Positions 14,952 through 24,084 of a stretch of 56,773 bases of DNA are shown here, piece by piece. Position numbers and translations under genes: made by a program. The notes beneath the pieces are model-generated. The model worked only from the letters and a program-made list of their open reading frames with translations. It was not told the origin of the DNA and ran no database searches. The first letter of the stretch is position 1. Each line of letters opens with the position of its first letter. Source of the DNA: CAZGOM01 sp964542875 (lineage in GTDB: Bacteria; Planctomycetota; Phycisphaerae; Phycisphaerales; Phycisphaeraceae); the NCBI GenBank assembly GCA_964542875.1, contig CAZIWA010000019.1, positions 1-56,773 of the forward strand, written 5' to 3'.

Positions 14952-17198
14952 TTACCAGGTCATCACAAAATCGACCGCACCTTCGCGAATGGGGGCCTTG
15001 GCATCAAACCGGGCGTGGATGAATTTCGCCCGGCCTGAGGAGGATGCGTAGCTGTACACCACTGATGTCGGCTGTGTTTCGCCTTTAAGCGCCAGCGAGG
15101 TTTTGGGTGTCATCTTGATCTTGCCTGCCAGCGTGGGGGAGAGCCCGTCCCAGGTGATTCCATCCGTCTCCCGGACATGGAAGAGCCAGCTTGGGGTGCG
15201 GGGTTTATCAAACACGAACCGGTCACGCACCGTCAATGTGTTGCCCTTGAGGATGAGTTCGCGGGTGTAGGCAAGGACGCCCAGTTCATCGGGGTACGAG
15301 GGGGTGAGCTTGAAGCGGGCGTGGCTGGTCTGGGTGGCTTCATCAAACCGGCCGAATTCAATTTCCTGCCCACGTTGCTCAAAGGAGGGGATGGACATGG
15401 GGTAGCCGATGTCGCCGTATTGCCCTTTGCCGTCGACGAGCATGCAGGTGCGGCCGATGGTTTGCAGCTTGTAGCCAGAGTCGGGCGAGCACAGGAGGAG
15501 TTTTCCGCCCAGGGTGAGGGAGAAGTGCCCGTCGCCGGGTGTGGGCGACATGCCCATCCGGTCGCAGGGGCCCTGCGCGTACCGATAGGCGTGGTAGCCG
15601 GACCAGGGGCCCACCTGAGCGCTTAGCAGAAGGCCCTGGGCATCATCTCGGGCGACGATGACCGCGGAGTCCTTGTAGTGGAACATGGCCTTGGTGGGGC
15701 GGTCTTTGCTGGTGGCGATGGGTATTGCGGGATCGTAGGAAAGGGGGGTGAGCACGCGGTTTTCGTAATAACCCTGCTTCACATTGTCGTGGTAGGAGAA
15801 GTCCAGTTCCGTGGTCAAGGACCGGTAGGCCACCCACTGGGCCTTGGAGTCTTTGTGCTTGGCGGCAAGGCGTGCGTAGAGCCGTCCGCCGCCGTAGATG
15901 GGCATGGGGTCGCCGAGCGTGCCGGGGAGGTAAGGCCGGTCGTTGTGGAGGAGGGTTTCTTCGTAGATGGTGTGGCCGCAGGCGATGATTTCAGGCCGGT
16001 CCAGCGGGTCCACACCGGTGATGGCAACGCGCAACTCCTGGTACATGGCGATGGGGTCTGAGTGCTGCCAGGTGGAGTTGTAGCTGCCTGAGGGAAGGAA
16101 GCCGTCGCGGGGCATGGCGTCGAGCGCACGTTCTGCACGAGGGAGGATGTAGGTGAGCCAGCGGTCTGCAGCGCCTACGACGCCACGGAGATTCAAGGCC
16201 GTTGCGGCGAAGGCCAGGGTGGACTTCCAGCCGTGGTCCTGGATGACCGAGCCGCCCCAGTAGTCGCGGTTGAGCAGCATCAGGTCGATGAAGATGTCGC
16301 CTTGAAGGGTGAGTTTTGCTTTGATCTTTTCGACACGTTCCTTGCCCAGTTCGTCGGGCAGGGCATGCAGGGCCACCGCCATGCCAAAGAGCGTGTAGGC
16401 TGCGCCAAAGTCCCCGTTGTGGCTGTAGCCGTCAGGGTTTTGATTGCCGTAGAACTGCTGCTTGGCTGCGTGTTCAGCCGAGTTGGCTAGTGCGGCCTTG
16501 GCCTTATCGTCACCCAGGTACATGCCGGCGGCGATCGCTGCGGGCATGTACGAGATATTGCTGCCGTTCTTGGTCAGGTAGGCTGCGGCGTCCTCAAAAT
16601 TCTTCTTAAGCGCGGGTTCAAACCCCGCGAGGCGTTGTTTGAACGCGGCCCAGAATTTGGGGTCGCGCCACTTGGCGTGCGGGGAGACCTCGCATGCGTC
16701 CTTGGTGCCCGGGGGCAAGGGTTTCAGCCTGTCTTCCGGGTCCACCTCAAGGGTTGCGCCGGCCCATTGAATATCGATTGGCCGGTAGGGGGCCAGCTTG
16801 AGTGTGTGCTTGCCGGGCGTCTGGATCCACATCGACATCCGGCCGCGAAAGCGCTTGGCCTGAATGTCCGGGATGGAGACGCGCTGGAAAAACCAGAGCC
16901 CGATGTATTTACCGTCAACGGTTACCCGGTAGGTGGGCACGAGGGGGGCATTTTTGTTGCGCCAGTCAAAGTCCCACGGGCCGGTGCGGGCGTTGTTGTT
17001 GCCGTGCACATCGCTGATGAAGTAGAGCGATTCCCAGTCGAACCTGGCCGCATCGACCAGCACTGAGAGCTGGTAGAGGCCGGGCGTCGATTCAAAACCG
17101 ATTTCCCACGCCCCGTCGGCGGTCTTGCTGGGAGTGATCGCCTGAGGGGCTTGGCCGATGAGGGAAACCACGTCGCAGACAGATTCGGTCAGGCTCAT
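14952..17198 (-). CDS. Heparinase II/III-like polysaccharide lyase
   Basis: The protein has 748 residues from the ATG at 17198, with AAGG about 9 nt upstream. The N-terminal ~170 residues are a beta-rich domain. An alpha/alpha-toroid follows, with helices such as SHNGDFGAAYTLFGMAVALH and VIQDHGWKSTLAFAATALNL. The C-terminal half, beginning near MFHYKDSAVIVARDDAQGLL, is the beta-sandwich of heparinase II/III proteins. These lyases cleave uronic-acid-containing polysaccharides such as alginate or heparin-like chains by beta-elimination. I see no N-terminal signal peptide, which is unusual. Downstream of an aldo/keto reductase and a pseudopilin gene on the same strand; it has its own promoter. 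Confidence 0.7.
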   Translation of the reverse strand: MSLTESVCDVVSLIGQAPQAITPSKTADGAWEIGFESTPGLYQLSVLVDAARFDWESLYFISDVHGNNNARTGPWDFDWRNKNAPLVPTYRVTVDGKYIGLWFFQRVSIPDIQAKRFRGRMSMWIQTPGKHTLKLAPYRPIDIQWAGATLEVDPEDRLKPLPPGTKDACEVSPHAKWRDPKFWAAFKQRLAGFEPALKKNFEDAAAYLTKNGSNISYMPAAIAAGMYLGDDKAKAALANSAEHAAKQQFYGNQNPDGYSHNGDFGAAYTLFGMAVALHALPDELGKERVEKIKAKLTLQGDIFIDLMLLNRDYWGGSVIQDHGWKSTLAFAATALNLRGVVGAADRWLTYILPRAERALDAMPRDGFLPSGSYNSTWQHSDPIAMYQELRVAITGVDPLDRPEIIACGHTIYEETLLHNDRPYLPGTLGDPMPIYGGGRLYARLAAKHKDSKAQWVAYRSLTTELDFSYHDNVKQGYYENRVLTPLSYDPAIPIATSKDRPTKAMFHYKDSAVIVARDDAQGLLLSAQVGPWSGYHAYRYAQGPCDRMGMSPTPGDGHFSLTLGGKLLLCSPDSGYKLQTIGRTCMLVDGKGQYGDIGYPMSIPSFEQRGQEIEFGRFDEATQTSHARFKLTPSYPDELGVLAYTRELILKGNTLTVRDRFVFDKPRTPSWLFHVRETDGITWDGLSPTLAGKIKMTPKTSLALKGETQPTSVVYSYASSSGRAKFIHARFDAKAPIREGAVDFVMTW

Positions 17199-17233
17199 GG
17201 AGTACAACCTTAGATAGTGGGTAAGCGCAAAAG

Positions 17234-17262
17234 ACGTTACTTAGGCGGTAATGTTATGTCAA
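17234..17262 (-). promoter_or_regulatory. Promoter of the heparinase-like gene
   Basis: On the minus strand, TTGACA (17262-17257) and TAACGT (17239-17234) are separated by 17 bp. The -35 box is a perfect match. It points at the ATG at 17198, giving a leader of about 30 nt. Confidence 0.6.
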
Positions 17263-17282
17263 TTAGTTGGACGCACATAAAA

Positions 17283-17320
17283 CACGCCGGTTCAATCCAG
17301 ATTGGGATTGAACCGGCGTG
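17283..17320 (-). terminator. Intrinsic terminator of the aldo/keto reductase gene
   Basis: A perfect 16-bp stem (17283-17298 with 17305-17320) has a 6-nt loop. On the minus strand it is followed by GTTTTATG. It sits 23 bp after the reductase stop, so the reductase and the heparinase-like gene are transcribed separately. Confidence 0.75.
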
Positions 17321-17342
17321 GATCAAGCACTTTTATTGATCA

Positions 17343-18539
17343 TCAACTTTGGCTTTGGCGTTTGACGGCCTGACCGCCGAGCAGGGCGTGGGCTTCGCGC
17401 ACCATGGGGACGATCTTGTCTGCGTAGGGCGTGCCGGCGACCGCTTTTTGCACGTCATTGGCGAGCTTGTCGATGTCTACGGCGTTTTTGCCGGGGAACC
17501 AGTGTCCGCCGTTGCCCAGCAGGTTGTAGCGCATTTTTCCGTAGTCTTGCATGTCCCAGCCCATGGCGAGATTCCGCAGCCAGACCATGACCCGGAGGTT
17601 CATGTCGCCGGGCACATTGTGAAACTCCGGCAGCCCGGTGTTGAAGTCTTCGGGATGAGTGGCGCCGACGGCGGCTTTCATGGCTGCTTCGAGCTTTGCG
17701 ACAATGGGGGGAACGATGTCTTTGGTCTTATCCATCATGTCCACGGCCTGCACATGGAGGTCGAAGTCCGACGGGCGTGCGGCGCCGACGCTGAGGGTGT
17801 GGACTTCGGGGCGATCCAGGCAGTAAAGGTCATTGAAGATGATCGGATGGACGGGTTCGCAGAGTTTGGTGAGTTTTTCAGGGGGCGCGTAGAGCTTTCC
17901 GCCTTTGTCGGACGGGCTGATGATGAATACGCCGATGTCGCGCTTGGCTGCTTCCTGCACCGCGGGCCAGTTGCGCTGGGAGATGTAGTACCAGTGGAGG
18001 TTGACGTAGTCGAAGCCACCGTCTTCCTCGTGCTTGAGGGCGGTGAGGATGTCATCCAGCAAGGCGTGGGTGGAGAAGCCTATATGGCGGCAGAGGCCTT
18101 GTTTTTGCAGCTTGCGTGCGGCGTGGAGGCATCCTCCTGGACGGATGGCCCAATCGAGGGTTTGCTTGTCGTTGATGCCGTGAAGGGAGAAAAGGTCGAC
18201 ATAGTCGAGCTTCAGATAGTTCATGGAAGTGTCGAAGGCATCGAGAAACTTTTTGGTGTCCGCGACGGGGGCGACTTTGGTTTGGACGATGAGCTTGTCG
18301 CGGGGGATGCTGGGGAGGACATAGCCAAGCTGCATTTCACTGGAGCCATAGCCGCGGGCGGTTTCGATGTGGTTGATGCCCAGATCGACGGCGCGCCGGA
18401 TGGTGGCTTCGAGGTTCTTCTGGCCTTCTGCGGGGACATCTTCGGGTTTGATGTCTCCCCATTTGGCCTGATAGCGCATGCCGCCGCAGGAGATGACGGG
18501 GATCTGAAGATTGGTCTTGCCAAAACGACGGTAGCGCAT
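17343..18539 (-). CDS. Aldo/keto reductase
   Basis: The protein has 398 residues from the ATG at 18539, which has AGAGAGG about 7 nt upstream; the open frame extends further 5' but without homology. The AKR barrel starts MRYRRFGKTNLQIPVISCGG. The catalytic Tyr lies in ETARGYGSSEMQLG, Lys in LIVQTKVAP and His in YVDLFSLHGIND. The usual Asp of the tetrad (DTA) is replaced by Glu-Thr. It would reduce an aldehyde or ketose with NAD(P)H. The C-terminal ~130 residues exceed a standard AKR barrel; I see no ferredoxin-type cysteine cluster there. Neighbouring heparinase-like and pseudopilin genes suggest sugar catabolism. Confidence 0.85.
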   Translation of the reverse strand: MRYRRFGKTNLQIPVISCGGMRYQAKWGDIKPEDVPAEGQKNLEATIRRAVDLGINHIETARGYGSSEMQLGYVLPSIPRDKLIVQTKVAPVADTKKFLDAFDTSMNYLKLDYVDLFSLHGINDKQTLDWAIRPGGCLHAARKLQKQGLCRHIGFSTHALLDDILTALKHEEDGGFDYVNLHWYYISQRNWPAVQEAAKRDIGVFIISPSDKGGKLYAPPEKLTKLCEPVHPIIFNDLYCLDRPEVHTLSVGAARPSDFDLHVQAVDMMDKTKDIVPPIVAKLEAAMKAAVGATHPEDFNTGLPEFHNVPGDMNLRVMVWLRNLAMGWDMQDYGKMRYNLLGNGGHWFPGKNAVDIDKLANDVQKAVAGTPYADKIVPMVREAHALLGGQAVKRQSQS

Positions 18540-18624
18540 GCTCGGCCTCTCTTTGAAGTTCCCGGATTTTAGCGCTCTTTGAGCCTGGCTGGGAAGTTCA
18601 ACGAAAACGTGAGGCGCATGGGGA

Positions 18625-19443
18625 TCACGGCACCACCATCGCCGGTGTGGGAACCGGGACGCGGCCGGCGATCCAGATGAAGTTTGTGCTGGTGGCGCCC
18701 CAAAAGACCCAGGAGGGTTCGGTGCCGCCAAGCCGTGGCGCCTGCCACTCCACGCCGCCATCAAGGTGAAGCACATTCTGGCCGGCAGCGTAGTAGCCAT
18801 CGGGCCCGGGGTGATTGGCGCGCTGGGGCGAATAGGTGTGAGGGGTGGCGGTCATGCGCCACCAGGCGACATCGCCCATGAGGTATTGCTCATCAGCCCG
18901 GACTTTAAATGCGGGGTAAGGGTTGTCTTTCGTGGCTGAAAGCCGGGCATAGTGCCCCGCGTCTTTGGAAGGGAAGTTGCTGGCCTGCCAGCCGAGCGTT
19001 GTTTTGCTTGGGCCGTTGCCGCCATCACCGGCGACATAGAAGTAGCCGATGCGTGCGCCAAAGGCGTTGTTTTTGTCCCAGAGATAAGCGGTGTTGGAGG
19101 ACGAAAGCGGGAGCATGGAGGGGCAGTACACCACCTTGCTGGCGAGGTTAAATGACTCGCGCAGCACGATGTGCGTGCCATCGGTCACCTGGGTGGGCAC
19201 GTTGTAGGCACCGCCGGGGAGCACCTTTTCCTGCTGGTCATATGCCAGAAGGGCGATGCAGCTTTGCCTGAGGTTTGAAGCGCATACGGCCCTGCGGGTT
19301 GCCTCACGCGCGTGAGACATCGCAGGCATCACGAGTGAAACAAGCAGCGCGACGATGGCGATGACCACCAGAAGTTCAATGAGCGAAAAGCCGAGTTGGC
19401 CTAAACACCGCGAATATAAACCGGTTTGTTTCATGGCTGACAT
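18625..19443 (-). CDS. Prepilin-type pseudopilin
   Basis: The protein has 272 residues from the ATG at 19443; a second ATG at 19434 is equally possible and neither has a clear ribosome site. The peptidase site and helix are LGFSLIELLVVIAIVALLVSLV near residue 18. The conserved CASNLRQSCIALLAYDQ stretch and a C-terminal LHLDGGVEWQ follow, which match the DG motif of the family. It lies 85 bp upstream of the aldo/keto reductase gene and heads a same-strand block with the reductase and the heparinase-like gene. Confidence 0.85.
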   Translation of the reverse strand: MSAMKQTGLYSRCLGQLGFSLIELLVVIAIVALLVSLVMPAMSHAREATRRAVCASNLRQSCIALLAYDQQEKVLPGGAYNVPTQVTDGTHIVLRESFNLASKVVYCPSMLPLSSSNTAYLWDKNNAFGARIGYFYVAGDGGNGPSKTTLGWQASNFPSKDAGHYARLSATKDNPYPAFKVRADEQYLMGDVAWWRMTATPHTYSPQRANHPGPDGYYAAGQNVLHLDGGVEWQAPRLGGTEPSWVFWGATSTNFIWIAGRVPVPTPAMVVP

Positions 19444-19606
19444 GCTACGGTCCGAGGTTTGAAGGGTCAATGGATTGTTTAGGGATTTGTGGCGGATGTT
19501 GCAATTTCCTTTGGTATCCTCTTGAACTTTGGTGGGGCATTTCCCCGGTTCTTTTGGTTTGCCTGTTCTGGTTCCATCGCGGCCCACCGAAGCTTGGAGG
19601 TTTCCT

Positions 19607-19930
19607 TTGTCATCCGATCCTACTCCCGAAGAACCCACGCCGGACGTCGACCATGACGACCATCCTGAGGTGCAGGCGATCAACACCCGGAACGCGACGC
19701 TGCTTTTTCTGGTTTACCTTGCGATGTATGCCGGCTTCATGGGCCTGGCCAGCTACGCGCCCAAATCCATGGGTGTGAAGGTGCTGGCGGGAGTGAATCT
19801 TGCCATCGTCTACGGCATGGGGCTGATCATCGCCGCGGTGGCCCTGGCCATGGTTTACATGTACCTCTGCTCCCGAACCATGGCTGCCTTTAAACAGACC
19901 CAAAACGCCTCCAACGGGAGCAAAGCGTGA
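19607..19930 (+). CDS. DUF485 membrane protein, partner of the acetate symporter
   Basis: The protein has 107 residues, normal for DUF485. The TTG at 19607 is chosen because GGAGG lies 6 nt upstream; earlier in-frame ATG starts give an unlikely extension. Two transmembrane helices are visible (NATLLFLVYLAMYAGFMGL and the stretch VLAGVNLAIVYGMGLIIAAV). Its TGA overlaps the GTG start of the next gene by 4 bp. DUF485 genes are commonly paired with actP-type sodium:solute symporters, and the overlap here implies translational coupling. Confidence 0.85.
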   Translation: MSSDPTPEEPTPDVDHDDHPEVQAINTRNATLLFLVYLAMYAGFMGLASYAPKSMGVKVLAGVNLAIVYGMGLIIAAVALAMVYMYLCSRTMAAFKQTQNASNGSKA

Positions 19931-21858
19931 ACTATTCGGCTTCACCTATCAGCATCGGTGTGTTTGGTTTTTTCGTCGCGGTGGTTCTGGGCATCAGCTT
20001 CTATCTGGGCCGAAAGGCCAAGAGCGCCAAAGGCTACTACGCCGCCCACGGTGAGATTCCCTGGTTCGTCAACGGCGTTGCTTTTGCGGGGGACTACCTT
20101 TCCGCGGCATCATTCCTGGGCATCTGCGGGCTCATCGCGCTTTACGGTTATGACGGCTTTCTCTACTCCATCGGCTACCTTGCCGGATGGGTGGTGGCGC
20201 TGTTTGTGGTCGCGGAGCCTTTGAAGCGCCTGGGCAAGTTCACGTTTGCCGATGCCCTGGACTCCAAGTTCAACTCCCGGGGCATCAAGCTTGCCGCGGC
20301 CATCAGCACGTTGGTGGTGAGCATTTTTTATCTGATTCCTCAGATGGTGGGCGCCGGTGCGTTGATCAAGCCGCTGCTTGGCTTTCCGCATGCCGTGGGC
20401 GTTGTGACCGTGGGCGTGGTGGTCATTCTCATCGTGACGACCGCGGGCATGGTTTCCACGACGTGGGTGCAGTTCATCAAGGGGTCGCTGCTGGTGCTGT
20501 TTTGCGCCGGGCTGGTGGTGGCGATCTTGATCCGTGGGCATGCCACGGGCCCGGTGCCGTACAACAATGACGAGCAGTACGGCGCGGCGATGGAAGCACG
20601 CCAGGGGTTTGGCGACCGGGTGGTGACCTCAAGCATCAAGAACCCGCTGCCTGCGACCGCGGGCTGGGCGGATAAACCATACATCCGGGTGATGGACGAC
20701 AAAGGCCAACTGAGGATTTACAAGCCGCAGTCCTCAGGCCAGTTTGCCGTAAGCATTCAGTACAAGGAAGTGAACCCTAAAACCGGCAAAACCACCATCA
20801 ACGGCGATGACACCGGCAAGCGCGTGCTGCAACCCGTCAGCTACATCAGCGCGCTGCCCAAGGTGCCCGACGGCGAGACTTCCACCGGTTCTTTGAACCC
20901 GCTTTCCTACCTGGCGACGATCGACCAGAGCACCATCGAGCAGCCCAAGAGCGAGACCATCACCGGCGAAGACGGCGTGGTGACGACCGTGTATTACGAC
21001 GTGCCGATTACCGGTGCGGACCTTCTGACCCCCGGCGCCTCGCCCACCTTCAAGGGCGTGCGCTCCGACAACTGGTACCAGAAGCTCAACTTCCTCTCCC
21101 TGATGCTCGCGCTGTTTTGCGGTACGGCTTCTTTGCCCCACATCCTGATCCGGTATTACACCGTGAAAGACCAGGCCTCCAGCCGCAAGAGCACGATGGT
21201 GGGCATCGCGAGCATCGGTTTTTTTTACATCCTCACGCTTTACCTGGGCCTGGCAGCGATGACCTCCGGCGTGCTGGACCCAAGCGACGCCAAAGGCAAT
21301 ATGGCGGCGCCTTTGCTGGCCCGGTCGTTTGGAGAGTTTCCTTTTGCGATCATTTCCGCCATCGCCTTCACCACGGTGCTGGGGACGGTTTCCGGGCTCA
21401 TCATGGCGGCTTCGGGCACCGTGGCTCATGACCTGATGACCAACCTGATGAAGATCAACCTGGATGACGCAGGCAAGGTGAAAGCGGGGAAGGCCGCGGC
21501 CATCGGCGTGGGTGTTATCGCGATCATCCTGGGTATTGTGTTTGAGAAAATGAACGTGAGCTTCCTGGTGGGCTGGGCGTTCTCCGTCGCCGCATCGGCG
21601 AATTTGCCTTCGCTGGTGATGCTCCTGTTCTGGAAGCGGACGACCAAGGAAGGCATCGCCGCGGCGATCTTTGCCGGTATGTTCGCGTCGCTGGCGTGGA
21701 TTCTGCTCTCAGGCGATACCTACAAGGACGTCTACGGCATCAGCCCCGACAAGGCGCTTGTGCCGTTCAGCCAGCCTGGGATCGTGACCATTCCGCTGGG
21801 GTTTGTGGTGCTGGTGGTGGTTTCACTGATGACGCAGCACCGCAGGAAGCCTGTGTGA
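19927..21858 (+). CDS. actP: Sodium:acetate-type symporter (SSS family)
   Basis: The protein has 643 residues and starts with a GTG overlapping the DUF485 stop. It has about 13 hydrophobic helices. ActP-like signatures include KSAKGYYAAHGEIPWFVNG, AFAGDYLSAASFLGICGLIA, FTFADALDSKF and LPHILIRYYTVKDQASSRKS. It imports a short-chain monocarboxylate with sodium or protons across the inner membrane. About 170 hydrophilic residues (roughly residues 205-380) are inserted between helices near GHATGPVPYNNDEQYGAAM, making it longer than the usual ~550 residues. The substrate is inferred from family and from the DUF485 partner. Confidence 0.85.
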   Translation: MNYSASPISIGVFGFFVAVVLGISFYLGRKAKSAKGYYAAHGEIPWFVNGVAFAGDYLSAASFLGICGLIALYGYDGFLYSIGYLAGWVVALFVVAEPLKRLGKFTFADALDSKFNSRGIKLAAAISTLVVSIFYLIPQMVGAGALIKPLLGFPHAVGVVTVGVVVILIVTTAGMVSTTWVQFIKGSLLVLFCAGLVVAILIRGHATGPVPYNNDEQYGAAMEARQGFGDRVVTSSIKNPLPATAGWADKPYIRVMDDKGQLRIYKPQSSGQFAVSIQYKEVNPKTGKTTINGDDTGKRVLQPVSYISALPKVPDGETSTGSLNPLSYLATIDQSTIEQPKSETITGEDGVVTTVYYDVPITGADLLTPGASPTFKGVRSDNWYQKLNFLSLMLALFCGTASLPHILIRYYTVKDQASSRKSTMVGIASIGFFYILTLYLGLAAMTSGVLDPSDAKGNMAAPLLARSFGEFPFAIISAIAFTTVLGTVSGLIMAASGTVAHDLMTNLMKINLDDAGKVKAGKAAAIGVGVIAIILGIVFEKMNVSFLVGWAFSVAASANLPSLVMLLFWKRTTKEGIAAAIFAGMFASLAWILLSGDTYKDVYGISPDKALVPFSQPGIVTIPLGFVVLVVVSLMTQHRRKPV

Positions 21859-21921
21859 GCATCGAGCCCATGGATTAGTCGGAATCCCACGCGCTTTACG
21901 GTGCTTGAGCGTAATTTTGCC

Positions 21922-22938
21922 TTAGACGACGTAGCCGGTGAGCTTACCGCTGCCGTCGCCGGTGACGACCATCTGGTTGTCAGGCCGCCAGGCCATGGCG
22001 TGGACCTGTGCGCCCAGGTTGCCCTGGAACATGTGGGCCCAGCTTTTGACATCCCAGAGATTGACGATGCCTGCTTCGCAAGCGGTGGCCAGCTTGCCGG
22101 CGCCGAAGGCGACCTGGGTGACGTTGTCTTCGTGCTTTTCGAGGATTTTGGGCCGGCTGCCTTCGGGGCCTTTGCCGCCGAAGTTCCAGACGATGGTGGC
22201 TGCGCCGCCGGTGGTGGCCAGTTGCTGGCTGTCGTGAGTCCAGGAGAGTGAGCGGGTGCGCGAGGGGTAGCCGGACATCTGAAGGTGGTCGTCTGATTCC
22301 CTTCTGCCGACGAAGAGCGTTTCGGCCTGCAAGCCGGCAGCGACGAACCGCGCCGAGGGGCTCCAGACGATGAAGGTGACTTTGTCTGCGGCTTCCATGG
22401 TTTGGATGCACTTGGCGGCCTGGGGGTCCCAGATTCGCACGCCGCCGTAGCAGCCGGTGGCCAGGAGTTTGCCGTCGGGGCTCCAGGCGATGCCGGAGAC
22501 CGCGGATTCATGGGCGGGGGATTCAACGGAGATGGTGCCCGATTCCTTATAGATCTTGACGAGCTTGCCATCGCTGACGGCGAAGCTGCGAAAAGCTGGG
22601 GACCAGGCGAGGTGGTCGATCCATTTTCCGCCGGGGGCGATGGAGAGGATCTGCTCGCCGGTTTGTGCTTTGTATGCGTTGACTTTGCCGTCCTGGCCGG
22701 CGGTGAAGAGGGTGCCTCCGTCGTGCGACCAGACCATGGAGTTGTTCCCCATTTTGTGGCCGGGCAGTGTGTGCAGAGTTTTGCCGGATCGCCCGTCGAG
22801 GATGAGGATTTTTCCTTCGATGGGCATGGCGGCCAAGCGATTTTCACGCAGGGCCCAGGCCACCGCTGTGACAGACTCTTCCATTTCCACTTGCCATGTG
22901 GGGTTCAACACGGACGCTTTTTTCCCAAAACCCAGCAT
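21922..22938 (-). CDS. WD40 beta-propeller protein
   Basis: The protein has 338 residues from the ATG at 22938, with GGAG 8 nt upstream. It consists almost wholly of WD40-like blades: VTAVAWALRENRLAAM, NSMVWSHDGGTLFTAGQDGKV, AVSGIAWSPDGKLLATGCYG, TRSLSWTHDSQQLATTGG and VHAMAWRPDNQMVVTGDGSG, seven in all. No signal peptide or enzymatic domain is present, so it is probably a cytoplasmic scaffold. Convergent with actP and 93 bp from ubiA. Confidence 0.85.
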   Translation of the reverse strand: MLGFGKKASVLNPTWQVEMEESVTAVAWALRENRLAAMPIEGKILILDGRSGKTLHTLPGHKMGNNSMVWSHDGGTLFTAGQDGKVNAYKAQTGEQILSIAPGGKWIDHLAWSPAFRSFAVSDGKLVKIYKESGTISVESPAHESAVSGIAWSPDGKLLATGCYGGVRIWDPQAAKCIQTMEAADKVTFIVWSPSARFVAAGLQAETLFVGRRESDDHLQMSGYPSRTRSLSWTHDSQQLATTGGAATIVWNFGGKGPEGSRPKILEKHEDNVTQVAFGAGKLATACEAGIVNLWDVKSWAHMFQGNLGAQVHAMAWRPDNQMVVTGDGSGKLTGYVV

Positions 22939-23031
22939 TGCACGCACTCCAAAAGGGGCTACCCAAGATAGCAGATACGAAGAGGGGGCAGGGGGTGGGG
23001 GGCTGAGGTCTGGCCAGAAAAGAGTGGGAAG

Positions 23032-23955
23032 TTAGAGGTTTTTCATGACGACATCAAGGATGCCCAGGCCGCCGAGGATGAGGCTGATGATGCCGTTGAC
23101 GGTGAAGAAGGCCATGTTCAGATGCTTGGTCTGGCTGCGCCAGACCAGTGCGTGTTCCAGGATCAAGAGGCCGGCCACCAGGGCGATGCCGATGACAAAG
23201 AGAACGCCGAGCTGGCCGGAAACGCGCCAGAGGGCGATGAGGACGCAGACCGCGGCGAGGTGGAGGAAACGGGCGATGTTCAACGCGGGCTCGGTGCCGA
23301 GCTTGGAGGGCAGGGAGTGGAGCTTGAGTGAGCGGTCGACGGCGACATCCTGCAAGGCGTAGATGATGTCAAACCCGGCCACCCAGCAGGCGACCATAGA
23401 GGCCAGGAGCCATGGAGTGAGGGTCTGCATGAAACCGGGATTAATGGCCAGCCCGGCCGCCAGCGGGGAAAGCGCCAGCGACATGCCCAGATACACATGG
23501 CAGAGCGCGGTGAAGCGCTTGGTGTACGAATAGCCGGCCAGCCAGACAAGCACGAAGGGAGAGAGGATCAGCGGCCAGAGGTTGCCGTAGATGAACCAGA
23601 AGCCAGCGGTGGTGAGGATGAACAGCCCGCCGCTGACGAGTGCGCCTCCGAGCATGAAGCCGGGGGTGACCCTGCCGGCGGGGATGGCCCGACCCTGCGT
23701 GCGCGCGTTGGCTTTATCAAACTCCCGGTCTGCGTAGCGATTGATCGCCATGGCGGATGTGCGGGCAAACACCATGCAGCCGATCACGAGGCTGACTTCC
23801 CCGATTCTGGGAAGCCGCTGGGCGTATCCAGCGGCCAGGAATCCCGCCAGCAGGGCAAACGGCAACGCAAACAAGGTGTGGCTGAGCTTGATGTCGCCCG
23901 CCAGATGCTTGAACCGGTCGAAAAAACCGGAGGATGGAGCCGTTGATGCCGTCAT
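23032..23955 (-). CDS. ubiA: UbiA-family prenyltransferase (4-hydroxybenzoate polyprenyltransferase type)
   Basis: The protein has 307 residues. Both Asp-rich prenyl-diphosphate sites are visible: the first in AINRYADREFDKANARTQGR and the second in DVAVDRSLKLHS. Eight or nine transmembrane helices follow the family pattern. It attaches a polyprenyl chain to an aromatic acid in quinone synthesis at the inner membrane. In planctomycetes such genes are often part of menaquinone (futalosine, MqnP) synthesis, so the aromatic substrate is uncertain. The ATG at 23955 has TAAAAT 7 nt upstream and no ribosome site, so the start is probably leaderless. Confidence 0.85.
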   Translation of the reverse strand: MTASTAPSSGFFDRFKHLAGDIKLSHTLFALPFALLAGFLAAGYAQRLPRIGEVSLVIGCMVFARTSAMAINRYADREFDKANARTQGRAIPAGRVTPGFMLGGALVSGGLFILTTAGFWFIYGNLWPLILSPFVLVWLAGYSYTKRFTALCHVYLGMSLALSPLAAGLAINPGFMQTLTPWLLASMVACWVAGFDIIYALQDVAVDRSLKLHSLPSKLGTEPALNIARFLHLAAVCVLIALWRVSGQLGVLFVIGIALVAGLLILEHALVWRSQTKHLNMAFFTVNGIISLILGGLGILDVVMKNL

Positions 23956-24084
23956 GCGTGCAATTTTACCCAAAGCGGGGGGAGGAAGATCGATTTGCAT
24001 GGGGGCGGGACACAAGGCCGCATCCATGGTGCAAGCGCGGTGCCTCACTTGTGCCTGTGGCTTTGTTGCATGTACCTTTCCTGG

